A stretch of 64,000 bases of DNA from Mytilus edulis (GCF_963676685.1 NC_092355.1:63399613-63463612); one strand, 5' to 3'; positions 1 to 11,014 are shown, numbered from the stretch's first letter. Numbers and translations are program-made. The notes: generated by a model not told the origin, from the sequence alone.

Positions 1-666
1 TATCCCTCCCTAAGACAAGATACTTGTATCTACGTTGGCCATTCTTTTTTATGAAGCAAAGTAATACCAACTCTTTTAATTTGTCTTTAAGTTTGGAATG
101 TGGAATACTTGTGTAAAGAGTAGAGAAGTCAAATGTTTTAATACTGTTACAAGATGAAAGAGAGTTAGATTGTATGTACTCTAAAAGATCTTTGGAATTT
201 TTAAGTATCCACATCTGATTCACGCCACCTCTAGAATAGGCAGTTTCACAATAACTTTGAAGCCCGTCTTTGATTGCTGATAAAATGGATGTTAATAATT
301 TAGAAAGAGGTTTTGTGGAGCACTTGGAAGACCCAGCAATATACCGCTGTTTGTAAGGACACTTATGTAGTTTAGGTATCCAATACAGTGATGGAAGATC
401 CAGTTCTTCATCTTTGGTTGAAATACCAAAGGAACAAAGAACAGACCTATGATTATCCAGGATTTCCTCTTTGGTAAGTGTCGTGAGGGTATATATTGAG
501 TTTCCAAGTGAATTGTCTATACCTAATTCGTTTATCAAGCAATTAATGTAATGACTTTTACAGACAAAAACGATGTTATTTGGGGCTTTGTCTGCGGGGA
601 CAACAACATATTTATCATGGAGGTCGGATAGGTGTTTAGCAACATTTGGGTCTTTAAAAAATACAT
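1..666 (-). mobile_element. Penelope-like element, reverse transcriptase fragment cut by the window edge
   Basis: Reading the minus strand from about 666 down to 1 gives one open frame with no stop (codons starting at positions equal to 1 modulo 3). Recognisable PLE RT landmarks in order are VVVPADKAPNNIVFVCKSHY (about 610-545), LYWIPKLHKCPYKQRYIAG (about 390-335), QMWILKNSKDLLEYIQ (about 217-170) and the motif A segment FDFSTLYTSIPH (about 145-110). The catalytic YxDD and anything C-terminal lie beyond position 1. Similarity fades upstream of about 666 with no N-terminal endonuclease visible, so the copy is probably 5'-truncated. It is a different family from the PLE pair at 47-55 kb: the shared motifs match but most other residues differ. 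It has a TGT cysteine after NNIVFV, which is the in-window comparator for the TGA codons of the other family. Clade not assigned. Confidence 0.85.
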
Positions 667-1539
667 TATTTTTTTCTTTGATACATGTAAAATGATAAAC
701 TAGTAAACTATATAGTCAAAATGAACCAGAATGACTCTATGAATTAAGCAAACATCCGAAAAAATATGATAGAAACATTAAAATTTAATATAACAACACA
801 AAAATGCAAATTTTCTAAGCGAGATTCGAACCCTTTCTTTCAAACCATCATTTATTAGTAGTTCTGTGCTCTACTAATGGAGCTACGGCGATGCTTATAC
901 ATATCTCTCTTATTAAGCAGATATATCGGTACAATTTATCGATGTTACAATTTTTTCTTTAAAAAGTTGTTTTTTATGTAATAAGGACACTCCAAACCAA
1001 TTTCATTTTTGAGGGAACAAGTAGTATGAATAACAACAGTCATAAAAAGCATAACTTTTTTTTGGTTTAAAATGTCCTTCTGAGGGGATTCCCTGTTTTT
1101 CTCACCTAAAAACACCTGAAAATCCGCATATTGGACTTTCATCCTTTTTTAGGGTCAAATTAACTTTTGATCACACATGTCATAATATATGTAAATCGAG
1201 ATATTGATGAAAAAGCATTTTTATTTTTTGTTTTTATAGTAAATTTTATTCTTTCGGCACTTTTTGAAATTGGCCCTTCTGTGAAAAAAATCATCGGCAA
1301 ATTGGCCCTACCTCTTTCCAATTAATCAACTTTCCACCAAAGACGAAATGACGGAAATGCTAGCCTTCTAACATTGCTACTACATTTCAGATCTCCATTT
1401 TACCATTCCATTATATTCAAAAAAATGCATTGTCACCAAATTACTTATGAGCACGTATCATCATATTATTTAATATTTGTCCGTTCGACCGTTAATCCCG
1501 CACTTAGTATACATGTATATAGGGTTAATTATTCGCATA
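667..1539. other. Intergenic, no gene seen
   Basis: AT-rich sequence without a convincing reading frame. The only structure I recognise is the tRNA-like sequence at 816-895. Short open frames here have low-complexity translations. Confidence 0.5.
816..895 (-). repeat. tRNA-like sequence (tRNA pseudogene or SINE head)
   Basis: On the minus strand this segment has a tRNA A-box region (TAGCTCCATTAGTAGAGCA, with a perfect 4-bp D stem GCTC/GAGC) and, about 45 nt later, a B-box GGGTTCGAATCTC. The anticodon stem and acceptor stem do not pair well, so this is not a credible functional tRNA. A degenerate tRNA or the pol III promoter head of a SINE is more likely. No clear SINE body or tail was recognised. 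Confidence 0.45.
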
Positions 1540-1700
1540 GGCGGATCCAGCGGGGGGGGGGGGTGCGGGCCCCCCTTTCGTGGGAAAAATTTGGTTGATT
1601 ATATAGGGAATCCACTGATGCATGACTGGAGTGCCCCCCCCCCCCCTTTTAGGTCAGTCAGCCCCCCCTCCCTTTAGGAAAAGTTCTGCATCCGCCACTG
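1540..1700. repeat. Short inverted-repeat element with GGCGGATCCAG-type ends and G/C runs
   Basis: Left end GGCGGATCCAG and right end CTGCATCCGCC are near-perfect inverted copies. The interior has long G and C runs and the phrase aatttggttgattatatag. A related copy (ends aggcagatttag and ctggatccgcc, same aatttggttg phrase) lies at 17485-17588 and in the two other tandem units. This is a non-autonomous, MITE-like element with no coding capacity. Confidence 0.6.
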
Positions 1701-2037
1701 ATTCGGCTTATTATTTAGGACTACAGTCGTTTTGCTTCAGCTTTAAAACTATGTACCTGGTGTTACTAGTCATATTATAGGTGCGCATATCGTCTGGATT
1801 TTCTTTTTTGTTTCATGACAGGTTGCTGGATTAGTCATTTTGATAAAATACAAAGGCACACAGAGTACAGACTCCGGCTTACATCTGATACAGGTTGAAT
1901 TTCTAGCTGGAACTTTTAAATTTCGTAGTTGTTTTACTTATATAAAGAATGCATATATAATCTCAAGATTTGTTATGTAAGTAATTTTTCACAAATGACA
2001 GAATGTTGAAATTTGTGAAATTTTGCATACAGTTTGC
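1701..2037. other. Intergenic, nothing recognised
   Basis: No frame, RNA or repeat structure supported in this stretch. Confidence 0.4.
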
Positions 2038-2128
2038 TAACCCGAATAATTCAGTCCCTCCCCGTAATCGATCTTTCGTACTTACTTAATGTAGTAAGCG
2101 GAATATAACAACTGAATTATTCGGGTTA
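2038..2128. mobile_element. 91-bp MITE with 18-bp perfect TIRs and 9-bp TSD
   Basis: The left end TAACCCGAATAATTCAGT (2038-2055) and right end ACTGAATTATTCGGGTTA (2111-2128) are perfect inverted repeats. Both are flanked by the same 9 bases, ACAGTTTGC, at 2029-2037 and 2129-2137. Perfect TIR and TSD indicate a recent DNA-transposon-derived insertion. A 9-bp duplication is typical of Mutator-like transposases and 8 bp of hAT; the flanking match allows either 8 or 9. The 55-bp interior has no coding capacity. Confidence 0.8.
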
Positions 2129-2137
2129 ACAGTTTGC

Positions 2138-2600
2138 AAGGTTTGTCCGACTTGCTGAGCAAACAAGTAACACATTTACACCACGCAGAGTACACTATAC
2201 TACATGTATTGTATGAACTAAGTCAAAAATATGACAGCTGTTTATCATTCTTTTGATGTTTTTCAGCATTTGGTTTTGTCATTTGATATTAGATAAGGGA
2301 TTTTTCGTTTTGAATTTTTGTTGGAGTTTTGTTATTTTATTTTTTGGAATGTGTATTTTATCAGGATCATTATTTTTCCTCATAATTTTCACAAATAACA
2401 GAATGTTTAATCTTTTTTGTCTGGTGCAAACAACTGTTTTCAAAATTGTTTTGTATCGTCCCGAACATGCATGAACTATTTGCCACTGAACGTTAAACAA
2501 CCATTAAACCGAGCAATTAAAAAACTGTTAAATGAATCAACTTTTTAAAAATACTATATTTCTGCATCACGGGATGCAGTGATAATACCACCATTGTCTA
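2138..2600. other. Intergenic, nothing recognised
   Basis: Open frames on both strands around 2253-2500 translate to hydrophobic or lysine-rich strings typical of AT-rich non-coding DNA. No feature supported. Confidence 0.4.
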
Positions 2601-2890
2601 ATGCCTCGTTCACACGTACCTTTAATTCGAATTGAATTCGAATCGAATGCGAATCGAATTCGCTAATCGCGTTCACACACTCTTCTTTTTTAATTCGAAT
2701 TGATTCGAGTTGGCTAATAATTTGCATTAGAAATACATATGTGTTAATCCGAATTAAAAGTTAACGTCGTTTGGACAGTAAAACGAATTTGACGCGCATT
2801 CCAATTCGAATTAGAATTGACGTTAGGACGTTAAACATTTCGAATGCGAATTAAACTAATTCGAATTACATGTACGTGTGAACTCAGCAT
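2601..2890. mobile_element. TTCGAA-rich MITE, about 290 bp
   Basis: The two ends are inverted copies: left ATGCCTCGTTCACACGTACC, and right, read on the minus strand, ATGCTGAGTTCACACGTACA, both followed by aattcgaatt. The interior is full of TTCGAA/GAATTC words in both orientations, so it can fold extensively. No open frame. Target duplication unclear (a TA dinucleotide at most). Superfamily not assigned. Confidence 0.65.
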
Positions 2891-3790
2891 AAAATGATGG
2901 AGTTAAAATTCAGTAATTCGGATGAATCTCACGTGAAATGGTTCATTTAATTTTCACGTACTAAACTTAACAAAAATCTGAAGGTATTTTTTATGGTTTT
3001 AATCAAATTTTAGAATAAAGATATTATTCAAATAATTTTATTTCAAATATTTCAAATATATTCGTGAATTTAACTTGTACAAAATTCTGGTGATTTATGC
3101 ATGAACTATTATCATAAAATTCACGTCGAACCTGTTCACGCAAGTTTCAAGTATATGCACGTTTGATGTGAAAATCAGACGATATAAATATTAATTCATA
3201 TGAGTGAAATTCCATGTGCAGGACGAAATAAAATTATATCTGATTCAGTAGAATTTTATATTGCATAACTAGGAACTTTACGACTGTCGACAGGGGAAAT
3301 GAAAATAAAATATACTCATTCAGATCCGACAAATATTTTTTTCTCCATTCTCTGATAAGGAATAACGTTATATTCCGTATGTACCATAACGTCACACGTT
3401 TTTGGTCAAATTCTAGGCCTATCGATAAGCTTTGAAGCCATTTATTTCAAAAACAAGGATGCTGACATATGATTTTGTATACGTGTACGGATTCAGTATG
3501 CAATCCTGGATATTATATTAGTTTTTTTTTGTTTTTCTCCGTATATAAGAAAATAGCTATCCATTTGAAAATCTAAAAAGGTAAGCCGAAAAAAAGGCAT
3601 TTCCCCTATATACCTAAGTAAAATTGTCGCCAAAATTGACGTTTTCCTATGAAAATTACAGAAATTTTTATTACATACTAGAACACACCCGCGAAATCGC
3701 GGGCATTCAGAGCGTGGTTGAAAGTATGTAAAGTGTTGTAGGAAGATTTAATAACTTGAGAATTCCAGGAATAGGTAGTGTATTATGAAC
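2891..3790. other. Intergenic with one strong short hairpin
   Basis: AT-rich sequence without a supported gene. The only notable structure is the perfect palindromic hairpin cccgcgaaatcgcggg at 3688-3703. Confidence 0.4.
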
Positions 3791-4830
3791 ATGCAAGTCA
3801 GGGGCCTGTAAATAGTGGTTGTCGTTTGTTTACGTGTAACATGTTTGTTTTTCGTTCATATTTTGAACATAAATAAGGCCGTTAGTTTTCTCGTTTGAAT
3901 TGTTTTACACTGTAATTTCAGGGCCTTTTATAGCTGACTATGCGGTATGGGCTTTGCTCATTGTTGAAGGCCGTACGGTGACCTATAGTTGTTAATTTCT
4001 GTGTCATTTTTGTCTCTTGTGGGGAACTGTCTCTTTGGCAATCCTACCACATCTTCTTTTTTTGTAATCAATGAAATTTTGTAAAAGATTTAATGACTGG
4101 AGAATTTCAGAAAAGGTATCAAAAGTCAAAGGTACCTTGGGACAGGACAGTTGTTTCCTAGCCCTGCTCATAATTTTTTTCCAAAATTCCCCCTTTTTAT
4201 TTTCTAATAATTTTAATAACACATTTCAGGGCCTTTTATAGCTGACTATGCGGTATGGGCTTTGCTCATTGTTGAAGGCCGTACGGTGACCTATAGTTGT
4301 TAATTTCTGTGTATTTTTTGTCTCTTGTTGAGAACTGTCTCTTTGGCAATCCTACCACATCTTCTTTTTTTGTAATCAATGAAATTTTGTAAAAGATTTA
4401 ATGACTGGAGAATTTCAGAAAAGGTATCAAAAGTCAAAGGTACCTTGGGACAGGACAGTTGTTTTCTAGCCCTGCTAATCCTTTTTTCCCAAAATTCTCC
4501 CTTTTTATTTTCTAACAATTTTAATAACACATTGATAATTTTAGCGCTTAAATGTATATTATGTACAGTCATTTCTATAAATTGCATAATTGTATTTCGT
4601 TCATATTTTGTACATATAGATAAGGCCTTTAGTTTTCTCGTTTGAATTGTTTTACATTGTCATTTCGGGGCCTTTTATAGCTGACTATGGGGTATGGGCT
4701 TTGCTCATTGTTGAGGGCCGTACGGTGACCTATAGTTGTTAATTTCTGTGTCATTTTTGTCTCTTGTTGAGAGCTGTCTCTTTGGCAAACATACCACTTC
4801 TTCTTTAATTGAAATCAATAATTTTTTGTA
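3791..4830 (+). repeat. Abundant mollusc repeat 'R1', three adjacent copies
   Basis: A block beginning gggccttttatagctgac and continuing with ttgaaggccgtacggtgacc, tgtctctttggcaa and taccacatcttctt occurs at about 3921-4060, 4229-4370 and 4667-4805. Copies 1 and 3 also carry an upstream part (cgttcatattttg, gttttctcgtttgaattg; 3850-3920 and 4590-4666), and copy 1 starts further back with caagtcaggggcctg at 3795. Spacing is about 308 and 438 bp, so copy 2 is joined without the upstream part. I recognise this as a very common mussel/bivalve repeat. Block order and orientation resemble the 3' end of the PLE at 47.4 kb (caagtcaggagcct, ggggccagctga, ttgaagacc, ttgtcgctttgacat), so it may be a 5'-truncated PLE tail. 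Open frames on either strand here are by-products. Confidence 0.7.
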
Positions 4831-5569
4831 AAAGATTTAATGAATTTTTCTAGCCCGGCTCCTCCTTTTTTCCCTAAAAATTCCCCCTTTGGTTTCTATT
4901 AATTTTAATAACACATGGATAATTTTAGCGATTATCTGTGTAGTATGTACATTCATTACTATAAATAAAGTGTATTTGGTTTTTACTTTCAATTCTCACT
5001 TTACTAATCGATCCACGGGCAAGCGGTCATTGATATATTATACAGACTCTCTCAATTAATAAACTCTGTGACCGCCATGGATAGTTAACTTGAAAATGAT
5101 ATCAGATAGAAAATACTCTTTATTCGTAGTAAATGTATGTTCAAAGTATAAAGAAAACGGTCCAAAGAAAACGCAAACCGGAAGTCTAATCTGACTTAAA
5201 ATTTCGCCCAATGTCGGAATAATATCCGGACGCTTTTTTTTCTCGTTTTTCTCCCAAAAAAACTTAATCTGAATAATCAAATGAATGGATGAAAAATGCG
5301 ACTATGCCATGTACCTATAGGACATAGAGGCATGACGATTAATTTATTGTGGAAAGAAGAGAAGCGACACCCAAAATGAGGTCTTCTCGTTTAATAGTAT
5401 AGATTCCGATGTAACTCGATTCAAAGTACACGTATGCCAAAAAAATTTGGAAATCGGGAAATATGCCATTCGGTATCGTGTTACCTTAATGTCAAGCGAC
5501 TAATATTTCATACATGTTTAGACAAGACGCGAGATTAAAAATCATGTATACAATATCATAACAAGTATT
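4831..5569. other. Intergenic, nothing recognised
   Basis: AT-rich, with one 74-residue open frame on the minus strand (5056-5280) that has no motif, homology I recognise or coding-like context. Not called as a gene. Confidence 0.4.
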
Positions 5570-5574
5570 AGTGA

Positions 5575-5780
5575 AGTAAGGAGATGTGGTATGATTTCCA
5601 ATTTGGCAACTATCAACTGGAGTTCAATGAAGTAGTATTATCAATTATAACCAACTGTGCGGCCTTACAAAAATGACAAATATCCATACTGTATATCAGT
5701 TTTAAAAAGCAACGACAACAAATGTGAAACAATTAAGACGAAATAAAGTAACGGCCAAACGATATATAACAAACCCATTC
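5575..5780 (-). repeat. R1-type repeat, antisense, diverged
   Basis: On the minus strand the R1 blocks appear in order but diverged: ggccgttac, a caattaagacg-type segment, aaggccgcacagttgg, and at the far end taccacatctcc (plus strand ggagatgtggta at 5580). This is an old copy of the family at 3791-4830. Confidence 0.55.
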
Positions 5781-7159
5781 TAAAAACTTCAAATATGAGT
5801 CGACAGATATGAACAAACAATAACCACTCAACTAGATGTTCATGATAATGTGGCAGGATGTGTGAGCGTTCAACCCCTAAACTTAGGCAGTCAGTGTTGT
5901 AAAAGTATAACATAAAAACAACAAAAAAGTCCGTTGCAATTGGATTAACACAAAAGATCGATACGAGACACAAAAACAACTAACATTTACTAAAGATTAT
6001 AAACGCGAAGCACTAAAATAAGAGTATTTGTAGTAACTGAAAACTACTAGTATTTGTAGTTAAAAGCCAATTAAACCAGCATATGAATCATGCTCTTCCA
6101 AACTAAATTATCAACCACTGGTTTGGTAAAGAAATGTTCATAAGGGGGTTTGGGCAAGAGGATATTCGCTCTAATCATGCTTCAGTATATTATCAACCCC
6201 GCCCCCTAAATCCTCCTCTGTCAAGCATTACACAAAAAACGGATTTAGTCATAAACAGTCTGAAAACCTCCACACTTGTACCTTTACAACATATACATTT
6301 GTACGATTAAGGTTCTTAGAAAGTGGTGGTCCTAATTCTTTGACGAGTACTAGTATATTTGTAAGAACCAACAGGGAATAAACAGATTTTAAGAACTCTG
6401 CAATATCTTTTATATACAATTTCTAAAGAAAAGATGTCCTTTTCGGTCAAATATATATACCAGTAAAATATTGACAATTTTTAAAATAGTTTCAGATTAT
6501 TTCAAAAAGATAATAGTCTGAGCTGAGGCGTATTTGTTTATATTAATTTAGTTAGAAAAGTATAAAGACAAAATATCACGTACACATCAATTTCTTCAAA
6601 CCATTATTCTGTCTTGACAATAGATCCCATATTGACAGTTTGCTGACAATTTGCATATAGGCTATTGTTTTGCGTGATTAAACCAAATATGTAATAAAAT
6701 AAACCTTCATGTGCTACATTTTTAGTAAAATAAGGTCAAAATTTTGTATATTTGCTCAAAATACAGATTTGTGGACGTATTTTTCATTTCGACAGTTTTA
6801 AAAGATAAACATAATCTGTTTTTTGTTAAATTATTAGTAAATCCGGTTTTATATATAAAATGTTACGTAGTTTAAATTTGTGCAATGTGTTTTTTCAAAT
6901 AGTTCATTTTTTTTAATGAAAGTTTACAGTTGAACACAATTTTTATTTGTTTTTTTTTAAACTGAAAAAAGGTTTTAAATGTCTGAATATCTATATTATT
7001 TTCTTTTTATAATTTGGACTAATTTGTACACTCTGCACTTTCAGGCCCTCCGTTTTGCTACCTTAAGTCCTGTTATCAAGGACATATGTAAACATATGGG
7101 CTAAGTTTTTAACATTTTTGTTAAGCTCATGTAGCTCTAGTGAACTAATAAAGTTTAAT
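5781..7159. other. Intergenic, nothing recognised
   Basis: AT-rich stretch. A 104-residue minus-strand open frame (5665-5979) overlaps the R1-type repeat and is not coding-like. No RNA gene or inverted-repeat element noticed. Confidence 0.4.
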
Positions 7160-8075
7160 ACCACAGTCCCAATAGGCAACGATCGCACTACGATCTGTGA
7201 CAAAATGTAAATTTTGACGATCGTAGTGCGATCGAAGTAAGGTCGTATCACGGTCGTGGTGAGGTTTTCAAGATCGTGATGAGCGTAGCCAACTTTGAAC
7301 ATGTTCAAAACAATCGTGGTGCGGTCGTGGCGAAATCAGGTCGTAGTAGAAGCGTAGTGAAAGCACACTTAAGCCCCATCCCACTAGACCACGATCGCAC
7401 CACGCTCACCGCGATCTAAAATAAATTTACATCATGGTGAGGTCGCGGTATGAGCGGCATGAAAATGTAAATTTTCGTTGCTTTCACGATGCTACTACGT
7501 CCTCTCTAAGCTTCTACAAAGATCCCGCTACGATTATACCACGTTCTCATCGCGCTTATTCTGCGACCTCACAACGCTTATCAAGATCTTTCTACGCTCT
7601 TCACGTTCTCACTACGACCATACCACGAGTTATCCGATTGCAACACGATTTTACTGCGATTATAACACGTTCTTACCACGATTAGATTATACTACGTTCA
7701 TAGCGCGATCTTACTACGTTCTCAGCAATAACGTCAACATCGTGTTCCATATCAATACAGTTCAATTCCTTCTATTTCTTATTAAATCGTAGATTTCACG
7801 ATCTTGAAGACCTCACCACGACCGTGATACGACCTTACTGCGATCTACACGATCGCACTACGATCATTAAAATTTGCATTTTTTTCCAGATCGTAGTGCG
7901 ATCGTGGCCTAGTGGGACAGGGGTATAAGGTTGTGGTAAGATCGCAAAGGTCGAGACCACTACGATCTCACGGCGACGTTATTACGACCTCACTACGACC
8001 ATCACGTTCTCACCGTGACCCAACTACGCTTCCACTACGACTATAAATTATCACGTTCACACCACGCTGTTTAAG
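7160..8075. repeat. Region of degenerate ACTACGATC/GATCGTAGTGCG words
   Basis: About 900 bp composed largely of short words such as cactacgatc, gatcgtagtgcgatcg and ttctcaccacgacc, in both orientations. Two palindromic blocks (7180-7225 and 7840-7915) have the same word in both orientations around an aaaatgtaaattt-type spacer. Apparent open frames at 7434-7792 only translate the repeats (Arg/Ser/Tyr/Thr-rich). Confidence 0.7.
7370..7930. mobile_element. Putative TIR element of about 560 bp within the ACTACGATC region
   Basis: The left end cttaagccccatcccactag (7370-7389), followed by accacgatcgcac, is matched in inverted orientation by the right end (minus strand from 7930: ccttatacccctgtcccact, followed by aggccacgatcgcac). 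The shared TCCCACTAGRCCACGATCGCAC core makes a roughly 35-bp imperfect terminal inverted repeat. The interior is the word-repeat described above with no transposase frame. Non-autonomous transposon or long imperfect palindrome. Confidence 0.55.
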
Positions 8076-8387
8076 ACCATAGTATGATAGAAGTTGGAAA
8101 AAAATGAATCAAACAAAAGAATTCTTATTTTTGTAAAAAACAATCATAAATATGATCAAACATGGCATTTTCTATATCATAATGAAAATTCTTACACATG
8201 AATTACCTACTACTATAAAAATGCACATTTCATCAAAGATCTAGACCTTGTTTTCTAGTATTTCAAAATCCAAGATGGAGGAAGACACCCTATCTACCTT
8301 AAGTGAATGGATATCTCTTAAATTGTACTACAAGGTTCCATACTACAAAAGAGAGGATGGGATTGAGTTTAAGGGTTATTGCTTAAA
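8076..8387. other. Left flank of the tandem array, nothing recognised
   Basis: Unique sequence up to the G-run where unit 1 begins. A short frame from 8269 (MEEDTLSTLSEWISLKLYYK and onward) runs into the G-run. It could be a relic of something coding but has no motif I recognise. Confidence 0.35.
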
Positions 8388-8727
8388 GGGGGGGGGGTCA
8401 ATAAGATGGGGGGATTTTTGTTTACAATTTTTTTTAAGGGATTCTTTTTTTTTTCAAAATTTTTCAAATTTCGAATTTTGAAAAGTTTCAGAAGAAATCT
8501 TCAATTGCTCAGTATTGTGCAGTAGATTTGTTAGATCTTTGACCACATTTATTTTGTGACAAAAACCTTTATTATGTCAAAAATTCGATCACAATCCAAA
8601 TTCAGATCGTATCAAGCTTGAATATTGTGACAAAATTTGCCCCAACCATTCAGGGTTAGACCACTGTGGTCGTATATAGTTGCGCCCTGCGGAGCACTTG
8701 GGTGTTGTTGAAACTATATCTTGTTGA
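8388..8727. repeat. Start of unit 1: unclassified short repeat ahead of the LINE
   Basis: G-run and T-run sequence, followed by a block on the minus strand running from ctccgcagggcgcaac at about 8696 through accctgaatggttggggcaa to gatttggattgtgatc-like text. I recognise this kind of block as recurrent in bivalve genomes but cannot classify it. No gene. Confidence 0.4.
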
Positions 8728-10860
8728 TATACATCTATTATTCTCAATCAACGTCTTAGTAAGTGGTTAGAAGATAACGATCATTTATGTGAAGAACAAA
8801 ATGGCTTCCGCAAGGGTAGAAGTTGTGAAGAACACATCCAAGCGTTATACCTGACTTTGAACGATAGAAAAATATCTCGACTGTCCACACATGTATGCTT
8901 TATCGATATGCGAAAAGCGTTTGATACCGTAAATAGAACACTACTAAGGCATAAACTACGAGCCTTGAGAATACATGGAAGCTTTCTTAATGCGATACAG
9001 TCACTTTACACTGACGTCAAATGCACTGTCCGATTAAATGATGACTTAACCCCTTGGTTTAACGTAGCGAACGGAGTAAAACAAGGATGTATTCTGTCAC
9101 CAACTCTTTTTTCCGTTTATATAAACGACTTAGCAGAACATATCAACGCGCTGAACTGTGGTATACGTATAGACGATACTATGTTGAGCATTTTACTATA
9201 TGCTGATGATATAGCATTGATAGCACCGGATGAAAACAGTCTGCAGCAAATGCTAAACGTTGTTACGGAATGGTGTGAAACATGGAAACTCTCCGTTAAT
9301 GCAGATAAAACAAAAGTTGTTCATTTTCGTCCTCAATCAATAGCGATCTCCGAGTATAGTTTTGAATGAAGTGGACACAACATAATGAAAATAGATTCAT
9401 ACAAGTATCTTGTAATATGGTTAGACGAGCATCTAACATTTCGGAAGAACGCGAGAGAACTGTCAAAATCAGCCAGTAGAGCATTAGGTGCATTGTGTGG
9501 TAAAGTTGTGGCTGCTGGTGGAATGACACATGGCGTTTATACGAAGCTTTATTCAACAGTTGTTGAGCCGATACTTTTGTATGGAAGTGGAATATGGGGA
9601 ACAAAGACTTTCAGTGAAATAACATCTGTACAGAACCGTGCGTGTAAATATTTTCTATCCGTCGGTAAAAACACTTCAAATTTATCCTCTCGAGGGGATA
9701 TGGGTTGTACATCTTGTGAAACCAAACAGAGGAATGTCCTGCACACTTCTATTGTGCAAGTTATATAGATTGGACGAAACAAGAATGTTGAGCAAAATTT
9801 GGAAATATTCGGCCCGTCGACGCAAAGGATGGACATTCATGGTAAACAAACTGATAGACAAGATTGATATGGACTTATTGGTACAAGACACTTCGCTATC
9901 TACTAAATTAGTGATGAAAATTGCAAATGAAAAACTCTTAGAATTGGACAATCAGGAGTGGAAAAAAGATTTATTCAATGACAAAGCCAACGAGATAAAC
10001 GGCAATAAACTGCGCACATACAGACTCTACAAAAACAATGTATCTGTGGAACCATATGTTCGGCAAAATTTACCGAAATCGCAAAGAAGACTTATGACTA
10101 TGTTCCGCGCGGGTTCGTTACCGTTAGCGCTTGAAACAGGACGTTACTCCAGGCCGCCAGTACCAGTTCAAAAAAGACTTTGTCAATTCTGTAATTTAAG
10201 CGAAGTTGAAACCGAAAAACATTTTCTAATGAAATGTGACTTGTACAGTGATTTAAGATTTGACATTTTTTATGAAGCTTCAAAACATATTGTTAACTTT
10301 CAAAATATTAGTGTGGACGAAAAATTTATTGAAATAATGAATTGTGATACGATCCAACAACTATTATGTAAACAACTGCATAAATTTTTCACTCGAAGGA
10401 AACTGTATGTAGATATATCTGATATAAAACTTTTGTTAACAACCTTTTATTGAAGAATTTTTATTCAAAAGTAAATAGCATATTTTTATTAACTTATTGA
10501 TCTTGTTTAATATTTATTACTAATCTATGATTTTTTATCATGAAAATACTCTGTCAATCACATATTTTTAATATTTTACTTCTTTTTTTTTAAATTTTAT
10601 TCTAAACCTGAAAGTTGTTTTTTTTACCCAGTATAATTTTAAAAAGAATATTAATGAAACATTTCAATGCAATGTAAATGGTTATAAGCATACACATGTT
10701 TATAACTTTGTAATATATTTTTACAGTGTCTCATAAGTCAATTTGTTTGGCTGGGTGTTGATTATTTTAAATATTGTATATGTTTTACTGTTTATTGTTC
10801 AGATGTTAATCAATACGTGACACTTTAATAAAACAATTTATTTATTTATTTATTTTATTT
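8728..10860 (+). mobile_element. LINE (non-LTR retrotransposon) a, 5'-truncated and inactivated, unit 1
   Basis: The frame opens at 8728 already inside the RT domain (LEDNDHLCEEQNGFRKGRSC). It then shows motif A FIDMRKAFDTVNR (about 8905), motif B NGVKQGCILSPTLFSVYIND (about 9070), catalytic YADD in LLYADDIALI (about 9200), and WKLSVNADKTKVVHF. A TGA at 9367-9369 interrupts it, the frame resumes with SYKYLVIWLDEHLTF, and a +1 frameshift lies between about 9700 and 9770. The rest, to the TAA-TGA region at 10453, carries the usual C-terminal zinc-knuckle-like CQFCNLSEVETEKHFLMKC. The 3' UTR has AATAAA at about 10828 and ends in a (TTTA)n tail at 10836-10860. Missing: all endonuclease and ORF1. 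It is a dead copy; clade not assigned. Confidence 0.9.
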
Positions 10861-10930
10861 ATCTATTGTTTACATTTGTATATTAGTAGATTAATTATGT
10901 TTTCTTCATGTAATTGATATTGTATGTAAA

Positions 10931-11014
10931 GAGCCTTTCAATCTAATTAAAATATTGATCTCTGATTACGTTATACTACATATGAGCTCATATTTTAATT
11001 AGATTGAGAGCCTT
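10931..11014. mobile_element. 84-bp MITE-like inverted repeat, unit 1
   Basis: Left arm gcctttcaatctaattaaaa and right arm ttttaattagattgagagcc are inverted copies around about 35 bp containing tgatctctgattacg. Non-coding; this type of small element is common in bivalves. Copies at equivalent places in units 2 and 3. Confidence 0.6.

Noticed and set aside
3791..4830. Open frames in the R1 copies as a small gene family
   Set aside because: The frames differ between copies, follow repeat sequence, and have no conserved start or motif.
5056..5979. Minus-strand open frames as genes
   Set aside because: No motif, low-complexity composition, and overlap with an R1-type repeat.
7434..7792. Plus-strand Arg/Ser/Tyr-rich proteins
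   Set aside because: Translation of the ACTACGATC word-repeat in successive frames, not a gene.
9296..9951. Minus-strand open frames opposite the LINE RT (and equivalents in units 2 and 3)
   Set aside because: Shadows of the plus-strand RT frame, which carries the recognisable motifs.
8728..10453. In-frame TGA in LINE a (9367-9369) as a further selenocysteine
   Set aside because: The expected residue there is Trp (before SGHN), the element also carries a frameshift and lacks its 5' half, and no SECIS-like hairpin was noticed in its 3' UTR. It is an ordinary disabling stop.
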